Shown: positions 28,545 to 37,587 of the stretch, in pieces
Layout of the letters: each line of letters starts with the position of its first letter
How positions within the stretch are numbered: position 1 is the first letter of the stretch
DNA from: Marinobacter salexigens
GTDB taxonomy: Bacteria > Pseudomonadota > Gammaproteobacteria > Pseudomonadales > Oleiphilaceae
Assembly (NCBI RefSeq): GCF_002806945.1
Contig: NZ_NIHC01000010.1
Coordinates: forward strand, 1 to 64,000
DNA: 64,000 bases
Reading direction: 5' to 3'
Translations under genes and position numbers: made by a program
The notes under the pieces: model-generated
What the model was told of the DNA's origin: nothing
What the model saw: only the letters and a program-made list of their open reading frames with translations
Database searches by the model: none

Positions 28545-29534
28545 ATGAAAAAAACACTCATTGCATCAGCTATCGCTGCGGCCACTATTTCTGGCACCGC
28601 GCTGGCTCAGGAAAGCAATCTGCCAACAGTTTACGGTAACATTCAGTACGTACTGACCCACACCAACGTAGACGGTGCTGGCTCAGCGATTGAGCACCAG
28701 GACAACGGCACCACACTGGGTATCAAGCACGATCACGAAATTGCTCCTGGCATTACCGGCTTCCTGAAGCTGGAGCTGGAAGACATCGCCGCTAACAATA
28801 AGGCCAAGAGTAGTGGTATTGACGGACTGGATGAGGCCTACATTGGTGTGCGTGGGGATTCCTTTGGCCAAGTTTGGATCGGTTCCGACGACTCCATGTA
28901 TGAAGAGGCCATTGACGAGATCTACAACTTTTACGAAGTGGGCTCCAACATCGGTGGCAACTACGACACGGGTGAAGGCGACCTGATTCAGTACCTGTCT
29001 CCCTCATTCGGTGGTCTGAGGCTGGGTGCTGCAGTTCAGGTGAACGGCGACTCCACTGCGGGTGGCAAGTCCTATCCGTACCAGTTGGCGGCAATGTACA
29101 GCGTTGATGCGCTGGAACTGGCGTTCGCAATGGATTCAAACGACGGCTCTACCGAGTACTCAGATCTTGGGCTTAGAGCTCCTAAAAACAACGAAAACAC
29201 ATACGGTCTGCGTGCCAGCTACAACCTGGAAGACCTGCGTCTGACGGCTTCTTTTGAGACCCGTAAAGATGTAGCTGATGTGTTCGGTGTTATGGGTGTT
29301 TATACTCTGGGCGCGAACCAGTTCGCTCTGTCTTACCAGCTGCGTGACAACGACGTTTCTGGCGACAAGGACGACACCATTGCACTGCAAGCCCTGCACA
29401 ACCTGTCTGACAACATGTACGTTTATGTTGAAGGCTACCTGTCCAATGCTGACGACGCAGCTCAGTACTCGCTGGAAGGCAAGTCAGGTGATGAGAAGTC
29501 CATCGCAGCAGTTGGTGCAGTATACTACTTCTGA
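28545..29534 (+). CDS. Outer membrane porin (gram-negative type)
   Basis: The 329-residue product has a 21-residue signal peptide (MKKTLIASAIAAATISGTAL A), then NLPTVYGNIQYVL, the first beta strand typical of general porins. Alternating hydrophobic strands and a terminal Phe (AVYYF) point to a 16-stranded-type barrel recognised by the Bam complex. Conserved-looking strand patterns include EAYIGVRGDSFGQVWIGSDD. AAGGA lies before the ATG; an in-frame extension upstream is rejected because of the signal peptide. Substrate specificity cannot be told. The mature protein is acidic, as often in marine bacteria. Confidence 0.9.
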   Translation: MKKTLIASAIAAATISGTALAQESNLPTVYGNIQYVLTHTNVDGAGSAIEHQDNGTTLGIKHDHEIAPGITGFLKLELEDIAANNKAKSSGIDGLDEAYIGVRGDSFGQVWIGSDDSMYEEAIDEIYNFYEVGSNIGGNYDTGEGDLIQYLSPSFGGLRLGAAVQVNGDSTAGGKSYPYQLAAMYSVDALELAFAMDSNDGSTEYSDLGLRAPKNNENTYGLRASYNLEDLRLTASFETRKDVADVFGVMGVYTLGANQFALSYQLRDNDVSGDKDDTIALQALHNLSDNMYVYVEGYLSNADDAAQYSLEGKSGDEKSIAAVGAVYYF

Positions 29535-29568
29535 TCAGCTAACCAGCTAGTCAGTTAGTTTAGTATTG

Positions 29569-29599
29569 AAAACCGGTGACCCCTGGGTCACCGGTTTTT
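29569..29599 (+). terminator. Terminator of the porin gene
   Basis: An extended perfect inverted repeat (AAAACCGGTGACCC / GGGTCACCGGTTTT) runs from 29569 to 29598, with T residues at the end. It follows the porin stop by 35 nt and precedes the CYTH gene. Confidence 0.92.
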
Positions 29600-29636
29600 G
29601 CATTTTTGGATCCCGGAATTTACAGGTATGGCAAAC

Positions 29637-30536
29637 ATGGCAGAAGAGCTTGAAATAAAACTGAGCTTAAAGCCCGACGATCTCATAGAAGCTTTGGATT
29701 GGCTAAGGGCTCAGCCTGAGGCACGGGAAGGCAACAATAAATCTCTGGTGAACTGCTACTACGACACACCGGATGCAGAGCTTAACCGCCAACAAGCTGC
29801 CCTGCGCGTGCGTCAGGCCGGAGGCCGGTATATCCAGACCCTCAAAACCCGTGGTGATTTCGTGGATGGCGCCCACCGGCGTGAAGAGTGGGAATGGCCA
29901 GTTTCCGGGCCTTCTCTGTCACTTGGCCTGCTGGCGGATACGCCTTTGGAGGATCGTATAAACTTGGCGCGACTGGCGCCGGTTTTCGAAACCAATTTTA
30001 CTCGCCAGGTGGTCATGCTGGACGATGGTGAGGCGGTGATTGAATGCGCCGTAGACGAGGGCGTTATTGTCGCTGGCGGACAGGAAAAACCGCTTCACGA
30101 AGTGGAGTTTGAGCTTGTGTCTGGCGACGCATCCCGCCTTCTTGTCTGGGCTGAAAAGCTGGCTCGGCGATGTCCGGTGTTTCTTAACCTGATCAGCAAG
30201 GCTGAGCAAGGCTATTACCTTGCGGGGATACATACTGCAGAGCCAGTCGCTGCCGAAAATGCGAATGCGAGTGACCGCAAGCATGATGATCTTGATCGCC
30301 TTTTGCAGAGGCTCAGCAATGCCTGGTTGGAGCATAAGAGTGTGTCGCTTGAGGGCCTGGATATTCAAGTGCTTGGCGTGCAAGCAGAAGCTTGTGGGAT
30401 GGGGCAGTCCTTTGCCGCATTGGTTGAGGTCTTAGCCGAGGGCCACCCCTTGCAAGAATTGCTAACCCGGCCAGAGCTTGGGCAGTGTCAGCTAAGTTTG
30501 TTGGCGAGCCGTGCAAGGCGCTCACTAAACCCCTAA
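29637..30536 (+). CDS. CYTH domain protein, probable inorganic triphosphatase
   Basis: From the ATG at 29637 the product has 299 residues. The N terminus MAEELEIKLSL contains the ExExK motif that defines CYTH tunnel enzymes; ALRVRQAGGRYIQTLKTRG and EVEFELVSG supply other basic and acidic tunnel residues. E. coli YgiF couples CYTH to a CHAD domain; here the C-terminal 100 residues do not show a clear CHAD pattern. An ATG three codons upstream is possible. The 3' end overlaps mgtE on the opposite strand by 12 bp. Confidence 0.82.
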   Translation: MAEELEIKLSLKPDDLIEALDWLRAQPEAREGNNKSLVNCYYDTPDAELNRQQAALRVRQAGGRYIQTLKTRGDFVDGAHRREEWEWPVSGPSLSLGLLADTPLEDRINLARLAPVFETNFTRQVVMLDDGEAVIECAVDEGVIVAGGQEKPLHEVEFELVSGDASRLLVWAEKLARRCPVFLNLISKAEQGYYLAGIHTAEPVAAENANASDRKHDDLDRLLQRLSNAWLEHKSVSLEGLDIQVLGVQAEACGMGQSFAALVEVLAEGHPLQELLTRPELGQCQLSLLASRARRSLNP

Positions 30537-31868
30537 AATCGCCGTGGCGATACTGAAGTAAATCAGTACTCCGCTCACGTCGGCGATGGTAGTGATAAGG
30601 GGAATGCTCGCCGCAGCCGGGTCGACGCCGAGCCGGTTCAGTAAGAGTGGCAGCAAAATACCTATAAGCCCGCCGGCAAGCACGACCGCAATCATGGTTA
30701 TGGCGACAATTGTGGCGATAACCATTTCCGTCCGGAACATGCCCACAGTCCACACCGTCAGGGCCATGGTCAGGCCGAGGGCTGTTGCTACGAGCATTTC
30801 TTTGTTGAACAGGCGAAGCCAATCCCGGTTTATCACCTCTCCCGTTGCGATACCCCGCACAACCAGCGTCGCGGATTGCGCGCCTGCGTTACCGGCACTG
30901 GCAACCAGCAATGGCATGAAGAACAGCAGGGCCAGGTGGGCGCCGATAATGTCCTCAAAGTGCGCTATACCGGCACCGGTAAAAATATTCGCAAACACCA
31001 GTATAACGAGCCACTGGATGCGGGACCGGTAGAGTGAAAAAGGCGAGGCCAGGGTAATGCCGGTGTCGAGGTTGCTCACCGTGCCGCCTTTGTGAAAATC
31101 CTCCGTTGCCTCCTCCTCGATAACATCCATGGCATCGTCATAGGTAACAATGCCTGCCAGGCGGTTATGGTCGTCCACTACTGGCAATGCCAGCAGGTCG
31201 TATTTTGCAATCAACCTGGCAACATCATCCTGGGATGTGTCCGTGTGGGTGGTTACCAGGCCGGTGGCGAGCAGGGAGTCGATGACGGTATCGGGTTTGG
31301 CTATAATCAGTCGGCGCAGGGACACCACGCCAATGAGCACTTGGTCTTCATCAATCACGTAGGATTGATAGATGGTTTCCTTGTCTTCTGCTGTTTTACG
31401 CAGGATATCTATGGCCTCACTGGCCGTGATGCCGGATTCAAACACCGCGTAATCCGTGCTCATCAACGCGCCTGCAGTACCCTCTGGGTATGCAAGAAGC
31501 GCGGTCAGGTCTTCTTGATCTTCCTGGTCCAGCTTTCTGATGAGGCGTTTCTGGCGTGGCTCGTCAAGCAAGCTAAAAAAATCAACCCGGTCATCTGAAG
31601 GCATCTCTGTTGTAAGAAGCGCCAGTTCAGCCAGGGGTATTGTTTGGGTCAACAGCAACTGCGTGTCTGGGGTGGTGTAACCCAGAACTTTTGCACGCAG
31701 AGTCATAGGCAGGCTCTGGAATAGCGAGCCTGACGCCTCAGTTTCCAGATTTTGCTCGATAAACTCGGCGAGATCGGCAGCGTTGAAAAGGTTGGCTGCG
31801 TCAATAACGGCCTGGGGTTGCCCGGATGCAAGCGCATCTACCAGCGGCTGGAAAAGTACGGATTCCAT
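30525..31868 (-). CDS. mgtE: Magnesium transporter MgtE
   Basis: The 447-residue protein has an N-terminal superhelical domain (to about 130), two CBS domains (about 135-255; for example MSTDYAVFESGITASEAIDI and LPVVDDHNRLAGIVTYDDAM), a plug helix and five membrane segments (about 285-447) with the pore motif PLLVASAGNAGAQSATLVVR. It is a Mg2+-gated channel of the inner membrane. It lies 22 nt downstream of the K+ channel gene on the same strand, so the two may be cotranscribed. Confidence 0.96.
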   Translation of the reverse strand: MESVLFQPLVDALASGQPQAVIDAANLFNAADLAEFIEQNLETEASGSLFQSLPMTLRAKVLGYTTPDTQLLLTQTIPLAELALLTTEMPSDDRVDFFSLLDEPRQKRLIRKLDQEDQEDLTALLAYPEGTAGALMSTDYAVFESGITASEAIDILRKTAEDKETIYQSYVIDEDQVLIGVVSLRRLIIAKPDTVIDSLLATGLVTTHTDTSQDDVARLIAKYDLLALPVVDDHNRLAGIVTYDDAMDVIEEEATEDFHKGGTVSNLDTGITLASPFSLYRSRIQWLVILVFANIFTGAGIAHFEDIIGAHLALLFFMPLLVASAGNAGAQSATLVVRGIATGEVINRDWLRLFNKEMLVATALGLTMALTVWTVGMFRTEMVIATIVAITMIAVVLAGGLIGILLPLLLNRLGVDPAAASIPLITTIADVSGVLIYFSIATAILGV

Positions 31869-31890
31869 AGAAAGTGCCTGGGGAAGTTGC

Positions 31891-33060
31891 TTATTGGGTA
31901 GTGGAAGCTGATGAATCGGCTATGGTCGCATCTTCCTGCATATTTCTCCATTTCTCCATAAACTTACGGTAGCGCTCCAGTGCTTCTTTAATCACTTCAA
32001 GATCCGGTGTATCGCTGGATTTGACCAGCACGATAAGCCCTTTTCCCTCAATCTCTTTGATTATAGGAGGATGACAAATAACTTCGTCGTTATGATCGAT
32101 ATACGCCAGCGCGGTACCAATGCCGTGACGGATCAGCGCACTGACAATATCGGCCCAGTTAAGATCGTCCAGTTCCAGGTCGTAGCGGTGTGGGTGGTCC
32201 TGCTCATAGTTGAACATGTCTTCCAGCACTTTTTCTGACCCTGGTGCCACCACGGAGCGCACCATGATTTCAGGGTAGGTGCGGACAGGGCGGATAACGG
32301 CCCGTACTCCAAGTTCTTTGTAACGGCTGCGGTTGGCATCTGTTACGCACTCCACCGTTGTTTTCTGGGCAAGGTTGAGCTCGCTGAGGCGATGGGATAT
32401 GTCGAAGGTCAGGCTGTCGGAGTGGGGGTCGGATTCATCAGCGGCCAACACTACAATGTGCTTTGCGCTACCTGCGTGCACGGCTTTTAACGCCTCCGGG
32501 TCGAAGCCAGAACCGTGGTAATGCACGATTCCGAGATCAGACAGTTCGGCTGGCAGGCCGCTTGGAAACTCCCGGGTAAGCAGCATGATAGGAATGGTTT
32601 CATAACCCTCCACGGCGCGAATTTGCGTGGCAAAGCGCATGAAATAGGTCATGCCGCCGTGCTTTGGGGTATTGATAATGACAATGTGGTTGTTCATTTT
32701 ATAGATCCAGCGTCCGGTGAGAATGCGTTCCCGGCGGTAGAACCGGTACTCGATAAAATCGCTGACAATCAGCGTTACTAAAGTAATAGCACCCACGAAC
32801 ACGAACAGAATGGTGCTGATGCGGCCTATGTAGGTTGCCGGTGCGAAGTCACCATAGCCTACGGTCGCAATGGTGGTCATTGTCATCCAGAGCGACTCGA
32901 ACAGGGTCAGCTCTTCTACCGCCCAGATTATCAGTATGTGAGTGGTCAGCAGCGCTAGCAGAACCATAAACAGGTTTTTTGCCCGCTTCCGGATAAGCCC
33001 GCCCATAGGGATTTTGCTTTTCTCATGTTCCGCGTTGAGGGGAAAGCGGTTTCTCAGCAT
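31891..33060 (-). CDS. Two-TM potassium channel with RCK/TrkA-type domains
   Basis: The 389-residue protein has TM1 (about 27-48), a pore helix with the selectivity filter TVGYGD (66-71), TM2 (about 77-98) and a long cytoplasmic part. The latter starts NNHIVIINTPKHGG, an RCK fold, and includes VLAADESDPHSDSLTF. It resembles MthK/Kch-like channels in which RCK ligands gate the pore. The gating ligand is unknown. It is divergent from glnE and just upstream of mgtE, giving an ion homeostasis pair. Confidence 0.92.
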   Translation of the reverse strand: MLRNRFPLNAEHEKSKIPMGGLIRKRAKNLFMVLLALLTTHILIIWAVEELTLFESLWMTMTTIATVGYGDFAPATYIGRISTILFVFVGAITLVTLIVSDFIEYRFYRRERILTGRWIYKMNNHIVIINTPKHGGMTYFMRFATQIRAVEGYETIPIMLLTREFPSGLPAELSDLGIVHYHGSGFDPEALKAVHAGSAKHIVVLAADESDPHSDSLTFDISHRLSELNLAQKTTVECVTDANRSRYKELGVRAVIRPVRTYPEIMVRSVVAPGSEKVLEDMFNYEQDHPHRYDLELDDLNWADIVSALIRHGIGTALAYIDHNDEVICHPPIIKEIEGKGLIVLVKSSDTPDLEVIKEALERYRKFMEKWRNMQEDATIADSSASTTQ

Positions 33061-33138
33061 CCGGTGATGGCCTGTTCAGTCTCGGGTAAGTTCGTTATAC
33101 AGTAACGGAAATATAACAGAGAGACAGGGGTTTGCATT

Positions 33139-36042
33139 ATGTCCAAGCCATGGAATTGCCTTCCGTCACCATTGGCAGATGATGTTGCAGCCAGTTGGGC
33201 GTCGGTTTTTCCGGAGGGTTTACCAGGCTGGCTGTTGCAAGATACCAGCGTTTCGGAAGAGGTGGTTGCCCAGGCCATAGCCCGGAGCCTGTTTTTGCGC
33301 CGGACCCTTGAGCAGCATCCGGAGCAGATACGCTCTGGGTTGCAATCCCGTGTGCTGAGCGAGCCAACCACGCCACGGTATTTGCAGGCACGCTGGCATG
33401 AGTACCTTGCTCAGGTGAACGATGAGCCCGGATTGCACGTGGCCTTGCGCCGTTTCCGCCGGGAAACCCAATTCCGCATTATCTGGCGGGATGTGATGCG
33501 TTGGGCAAACCTTGCGGAAACCATGGCTGCCACCAGTGCTTTTGCAGAGGTGTGCATGCAGGGAGCACTGGATTGGCTGTATGAAGCTGCCTGTGAACAA
33601 TATGGCACACCCTGGGGGGTAGACCCGGTATCGGGTGTGGAGGAACCACAATCCCTGGTTGTTATCGGCATGGGCAAGTTGGGTGGCTGTGAGCTGAACG
33701 TATCATCGGATATTGATCTGATCTTTGCGTTCCCCAGAAAAGGCGAAACCCGGGGCGGTCGCCGCTCACTGGATAATCAGCAGTTTTTTATCCGGCTTGG
33801 CCAGCGCCTGATTCAAGCGCTCGATCAGATCACGGCGGATGGATTTGTGTTCCGTGTGGACATGCGCCTGCGGCCCTATGGGCAAAGTGGGGCACTTGCC
33901 TTGAGTTTTGCCGCGTTGGAAACCTATTACCAGGATCAGGGGCGCGACTGGGAGCGCTACGCCATGGTCAAGTCCCGGGTGGTGGCGGGCGACTTGGAAG
34001 CCGGTCAGGTGCTTATGGAAAGCCTTCGGCCGTTTGTCTACCGCAGGTACATTGACTACAGCGCGTTTGAATCTTTGCGCAGCATGAAGGCGATGATTAG
34101 CCGGGAAGTGCGCCGGCAGGGGCTGGAGAACAATATCAAGCTGGGCAGCGGTGGCATCCGGGAAATCGAGTTTGTGGTTCAGGCGTTCCAGCTCATCCGT
34201 GGCGGCCGCGACCGGGAGCTTCAGCAGCGAGAATTGCTGGTCATTCTGGAGGAGCTTGAGGCGCTGGAGCTTTTGCCTGTAAGGGTGGTCAATGAGCTCC
34301 GGGAAGCGTATGCATTCTTGCGTAATCTCGAGCATGCACTGCAGGGCATGGAAGATAAGCAAACCCAGCTATTGCCTGAGGATGAGCTCTCCAGAGCGCG
34401 GATTGCACTGATCATGGGCTTTGATGATTGGCAGAGTTGCGAGCGAACGCTGGCCCAGCATCGGGAAAACGTTGCCAATCATTTCGCTAATATTATTACC
34501 ACCGAAGAAGATGAGGCCAACGCTCAGTCATCTCTGGATGATGGCTGGTGTGAGCTTTGGCTGGCGGAGGTTGACGAGGCTTCAGATACTCAGTGGCTGG
34601 AAAAACACGGCTATGAGGACCCGGCGGCAAGCCTGGCCCTGCTCAACAGCCTGCGCGACAGTCGAACGGTGCAAACCATGCAAACCCAAGGGCGCAAACG
34701 GTTGAACCAGTTTATGCCAGTGTTGCTGGAAGCGCTGGCCGAAGTAGACAAACCCTCTGAAACCCTGTCCCGCGTTTTACAGTTGGTTGAGGCGATTTTA
34801 CGCCGCACTGCCTACATGGTGCTGCTGCTGGAAAATCCCGGCGCCCGTGCCCAACTGGTGAGCCTGTGCAGCGAAAGCCCGTGGATTGCGCGACAGTTGG
34901 CAGAAACCCCTTTGCTGCTAGACGAATTGCTTAACGCTGAAAGCCTGTACAGCCCGCCGGCGCGAGATGAGTTGCAGGACGACCTGCGGCAGCAAACGCT
35001 GCGCATTTCCTATGATGATCTGGAAAACCAGATGGAATCCCTGCGCCATTTCAAAAAGGCCCACACCCTTCGGGTTGCTGCGTCTGAGCTTAAAGGCACC
35101 CTGCCTCTGATGAAGGTCAGTGATTACCTCACCTGGATTGCTGAGGTTGTGCTGGATCATGTAGTCGATGTGGCTTTCGCAAATCTGGTTGCCCGCCACG
35201 GCTATCCCGGGAAGGGCGAGGGAGCAGGCAGTGGCAGCGACTTTGCGGTGATTGGCTACGGTAAGCTGGGCGGTATTGAGCTGGGCTATACCTCGGACCT
35301 GGACCTGGTGTTTGTTCATGCAGCGGATCCGGAGCTGGCAACGGACGGCGACAAGCCCATCGATAACGTGGTTTTTTATACCCGCCTTGGGCAACGTATT
35401 GTTCATATACTTAACGCCCAGACGCCTTCCGGCCAGCTATACGACGTTGATATGCGGCTGCGGCCATCGGGCAATTCCGGCTTGCTGGTCAGTACACTGC
35501 AAGCCTTTGAAAAGTACCAACGCAACGACGCCTGGACATGGGAGCACCAAGCCTTGGTTCGGGCCCGTGGCGTGGCCGGGTGCAAGGAAACAACCGCCGC
35601 GTTTGAAGCGGTAAGGCATAACATACTTTGCCAGAACCGGGCTAAAGACAGCTTGCGCCAGGAAGTGGTGGAGATGCGCGAGAAAATGCGTGCGAACCTT
35701 GCCACGCCGGAAAACCGGCGGGAAGAAAGCTTCCATATCAAACACGATGCGGGCGGGATTGTGGATATAGAGTTTCTGGTGCAGTACCTGATGCTGGCAT
35801 GGAGCGAGGCGCACCCGGAACTGACGCAGTGGCCTGATAATATTCGGCAGATGGAAGAGCTGGGCAGGGCCGGTGTGCTGCCAGTAGAAGATGCAGAAAA
35901 ACTTCGTGAAGTCTATATATCGCTGCGCTCCAGCATTCACCGGCGGGCGTTGCAGAACCTGAGCAGCCAGGTAGCGGGTGATGCGTTCGCAGGCGAGCGG
36001 CGCTACATTCAGTCTGTCTGGCAGAAATTCATGGCTGTGTAG
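33139..36042 (+). CDS. glnE: Glutamine synthetase adenylyltransferase/adenylyl-removing enzyme
   Basis: The 967-residue bifunctional enzyme has two nucleotidyltransferase domains. The N-terminal removing domain has GMGKLGGCELNVSSDIDL; the C-terminal adenylylating domain has GYGKLGGIELGYTSDLDL. A helical PII-responsive region lies between them. It adenylylates and de-adenylylates GlnA; GlnA Tyr396 in this window is the target. Length fits E. coli GlnE (946). It is divergent from the K+ channel gene and followed by ilvE after 88 nt. Confidence 0.98.
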   Translation: MSKPWNCLPSPLADDVAASWASVFPEGLPGWLLQDTSVSEEVVAQAIARSLFLRRTLEQHPEQIRSGLQSRVLSEPTTPRYLQARWHEYLAQVNDEPGLHVALRRFRRETQFRIIWRDVMRWANLAETMAATSAFAEVCMQGALDWLYEAACEQYGTPWGVDPVSGVEEPQSLVVIGMGKLGGCELNVSSDIDLIFAFPRKGETRGGRRSLDNQQFFIRLGQRLIQALDQITADGFVFRVDMRLRPYGQSGALALSFAALETYYQDQGRDWERYAMVKSRVVAGDLEAGQVLMESLRPFVYRRYIDYSAFESLRSMKAMISREVRRQGLENNIKLGSGGIREIEFVVQAFQLIRGGRDRELQQRELLVILEELEALELLPVRVVNELREAYAFLRNLEHALQGMEDKQTQLLPEDELSRARIALIMGFDDWQSCERTLAQHRENVANHFANIITTEEDEANAQSSLDDGWCELWLAEVDEASDTQWLEKHGYEDPAASLALLNSLRDSRTVQTMQTQGRKRLNQFMPVLLEALAEVDKPSETLSRVLQLVEAILRRTAYMVLLLENPGARAQLVSLCSESPWIARQLAETPLLLDELLNAESLYSPPARDELQDDLRQQTLRISYDDLENQMESLRHFKKAHTLRVAASELKGTLPLMKVSDYLTWIAEVVLDHVVDVAFANLVARHGYPGKGEGAGSGSDFAVIGYGKLGGIELGYTSDLDLVFVHAADPELATDGDKPIDNVVFYTRLGQRIVHILNAQTPSGQLYDVDMRLRPSGNSGLLVSTLQAFEKYQRNDAWTWEHQALVRARGVAGCKETTAAFEAVRHNILCQNRAKDSLRQEVVEMREKMRANLATPENRREESFHIKHDAGGIVDIEFLVQYLMLAWSEAHPELTQWPDNIRQMEELGRAGVLPVEDAEKLREVYISLRSSIHRRALQNLSSQVAGDAFAGERRYIQSVWQKFMAV

Positions 36043-36130
36043 CAAGCCTGGTGTCGTTCCGGCAAAATTTCCTGATAGAATGCCAGACTACACTGGGTTT
36101 CCAAAAACCGCTTTTTAGGAGCAACGAAGC

Positions 36131-37057
36131 ATGTCGATGGCTGATCGCGATGGCGTTATCTGGTTGGATGGTGAAATGGTTCCCTGGCGCGATGCCAAAA
36201 CCCACGTCCTCACCCACACTCTGCATTACGGTATGGGCTGTTTTGAAGGGGTACGCGCTTATAACACTGAAAACGGCCCGGCAATTTTTCGCTTGCAAGA
36301 CCATACGGACCGCCTGTTCCGCTCTGCCCATATTCTGAACATGAAAATGCCGTTCAGCAAAGAAGAGCTGAACGAGGCCCAGTGTGCGGCTGTTCGAGAG
36401 AACAACCTCGACGAAGCCTACCTGCGCCCCATGGCGTTTCTGGGCTCCGAGGGCATGGGTCTGCGTGCAGACAACCTGAAGGTGCATGTGATGATCGCCG
36501 CCTGGAGCTGGCCTTCGTACATGTCGCCAGAAGCCAAAGAAATCGGCATCAAGGTTCGCACCTCCTCATACACTCGCCACCACGTGAACATCACCATGTG
36601 CAAGGCGAAGGCAAACGGCAACTACATCAACTCCATGCTGGCGTTGAATGAAGCCATTGCCAGTGGTTGTGAAGAAGCCCTGTTGCTGGATAACGAAGGC
36701 TATGTAGCGGAAGGCTCAGGGGAGAACGTCTTTATCATGCGCAATGGCGTTCTGCACACACCAGAGCTGACCTCCTGCCTGGAAGGCATTACCCGCCAGA
36801 CCATTCTGGATTTTGCGGCAGAACTGAACATTCCCGTAAAAGAGCGCCGTATTACCCGCGATGAAGTTTATGTTGCGGACGAGGCCTTCTTTACCGGCAC
36901 AGCTGCCGAAGTGCTACCGATTCGCGAGCTGGACGGCCGTGCGATTGGCGCTGGCAAGCGTGGGCCGGTTACTGAGAAGTTGCAGGCTATGTATTTTGAT
37001 GCGGTTAAGGGGAAGTTGCCGCAGCATGGGGATTGGCTGACGCACGTCAAAAACTGA
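36131..37057 (+). CDS. ilvE: Branched-chain amino acid aminotransferase
   Basis: The 308-residue fold-type IV PLP enzyme makes leucine, isoleucine and valine from their 2-oxo acids. Seen: HYGMGCFEGVRAY near the N terminus, the PLP-lysine region CKAKANGNYINSMLA, EGSGENVFIMRNG, and GTAAEVLPI for phosphate binding. AGGAG lies 10 nt before the ATG. The glnE-ilvE-LPS gene order is common in pseudomonads. The 83-nt gap to the DUF6165 gene shows no terminator. Confidence 0.97.
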   Translation: MSMADRDGVIWLDGEMVPWRDAKTHVLTHTLHYGMGCFEGVRAYNTENGPAIFRLQDHTDRLFRSAHILNMKMPFSKEELNEAQCAAVRENNLDEAYLRPMAFLGSEGMGLRADNLKVHVMIAAWSWPSYMSPEAKEIGIKVRTSSYTRHHVNITMCKAKANGNYINSMLALNEAIASGCEEALLLDNEGYVAEGSGENVFIMRNGVLHTPELTSCLEGITRQTILDFAAELNIPVKERRITRDEVYVADEAFFTGTAAEVLPIRELDGRAIGAGKRGPVTEKLQAMYFDAVKGKLPQHGDWLTHVKN

Positions 37058-37140
37058 GTGCGAGTGATTCGATTGTTGCCGTTTGCGATAGCGTAGCGGC
37101 CTACAAGTATTTAAATTCATTAAATTGACAGGTGCATGAA

Positions 37141-37545
37141 ATGGCTGACGTCATTAAAGTTCCGGTTTCTTTCGGCGAAGTCCTCGACAAGATCACCATC
37201 CTGGAAATTAAATCCGAGCGCATCAAGGATGATGCCAAGGTGCGAAATGTCAGGCTTGAACTGGATGAATTAAGCGCAACCTGGAACGAAGCGGTAAAAG
37301 ATCAGGGCGCAATCGCAGAGCTGCGTAAGCAGTTGAAAGCGGTTAATGAAGAGCTTTGGGTTATTGAAGACGATATCCGGGATGAAGAAGCAAAGCAGGA
37401 TTTCGGCCCGAAGTTTATTGAATTGGCGCGCGCGGTGTACGTCACCAACGATAAACGGGCGGAATTGAAAAAAGACATAAATCTGGCGCTTGGGTCACGG
37501 TTTGTAGAAGAGAAATCTTATCAGGATTACACAGCCAGAAAGTAA
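37141..37545 (+). CDS. DUF6165 family protein
   Basis: The 134-residue product is almost entirely helical and charged (KITILEIKSERIKDDAKVRN, ELRKQLKAVNEELWVIEDDI), with predicted coiled coils and no signal peptide. It matches what I recall as DUF6165, a small cytoplasmic family found beside LPS glycosyltransferase genes; its function is unknown. ATG 37141 has AGG upstream; a GTG three codons earlier overlaps that site. It is convergent with the GT8 gene and shares a bidirectional terminator. Confidence 0.8.
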   Translation: MADVIKVPVSFGEVLDKITILEIKSERIKDDAKVRNVRLELDELSATWNEAVKDQGAIAELRKQLKAVNEELWVIEDDIRDEEAKQDFGPKFIELARAVYVTNDKRAELKKDINLALGSRFVEEKSYQDYTARK

Positions 37546-37558
37546 ACTGGCCCAGACG

Positions 37559-37587
37559 AAAAAGGCGCCCAGAGAGCGCCTTTTTTT
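37559..37587. terminator. Bidirectional terminator between DUF6165 and GT8 genes
   Basis: AAAAAGGCGC (37559-37568) pairs perfectly with GCGCCTTTTT (37576-37585) around a seven-base loop, with a T tract in the plus direction and A tract in the minus direction. It lies between the convergent genes. Confidence 0.93.
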
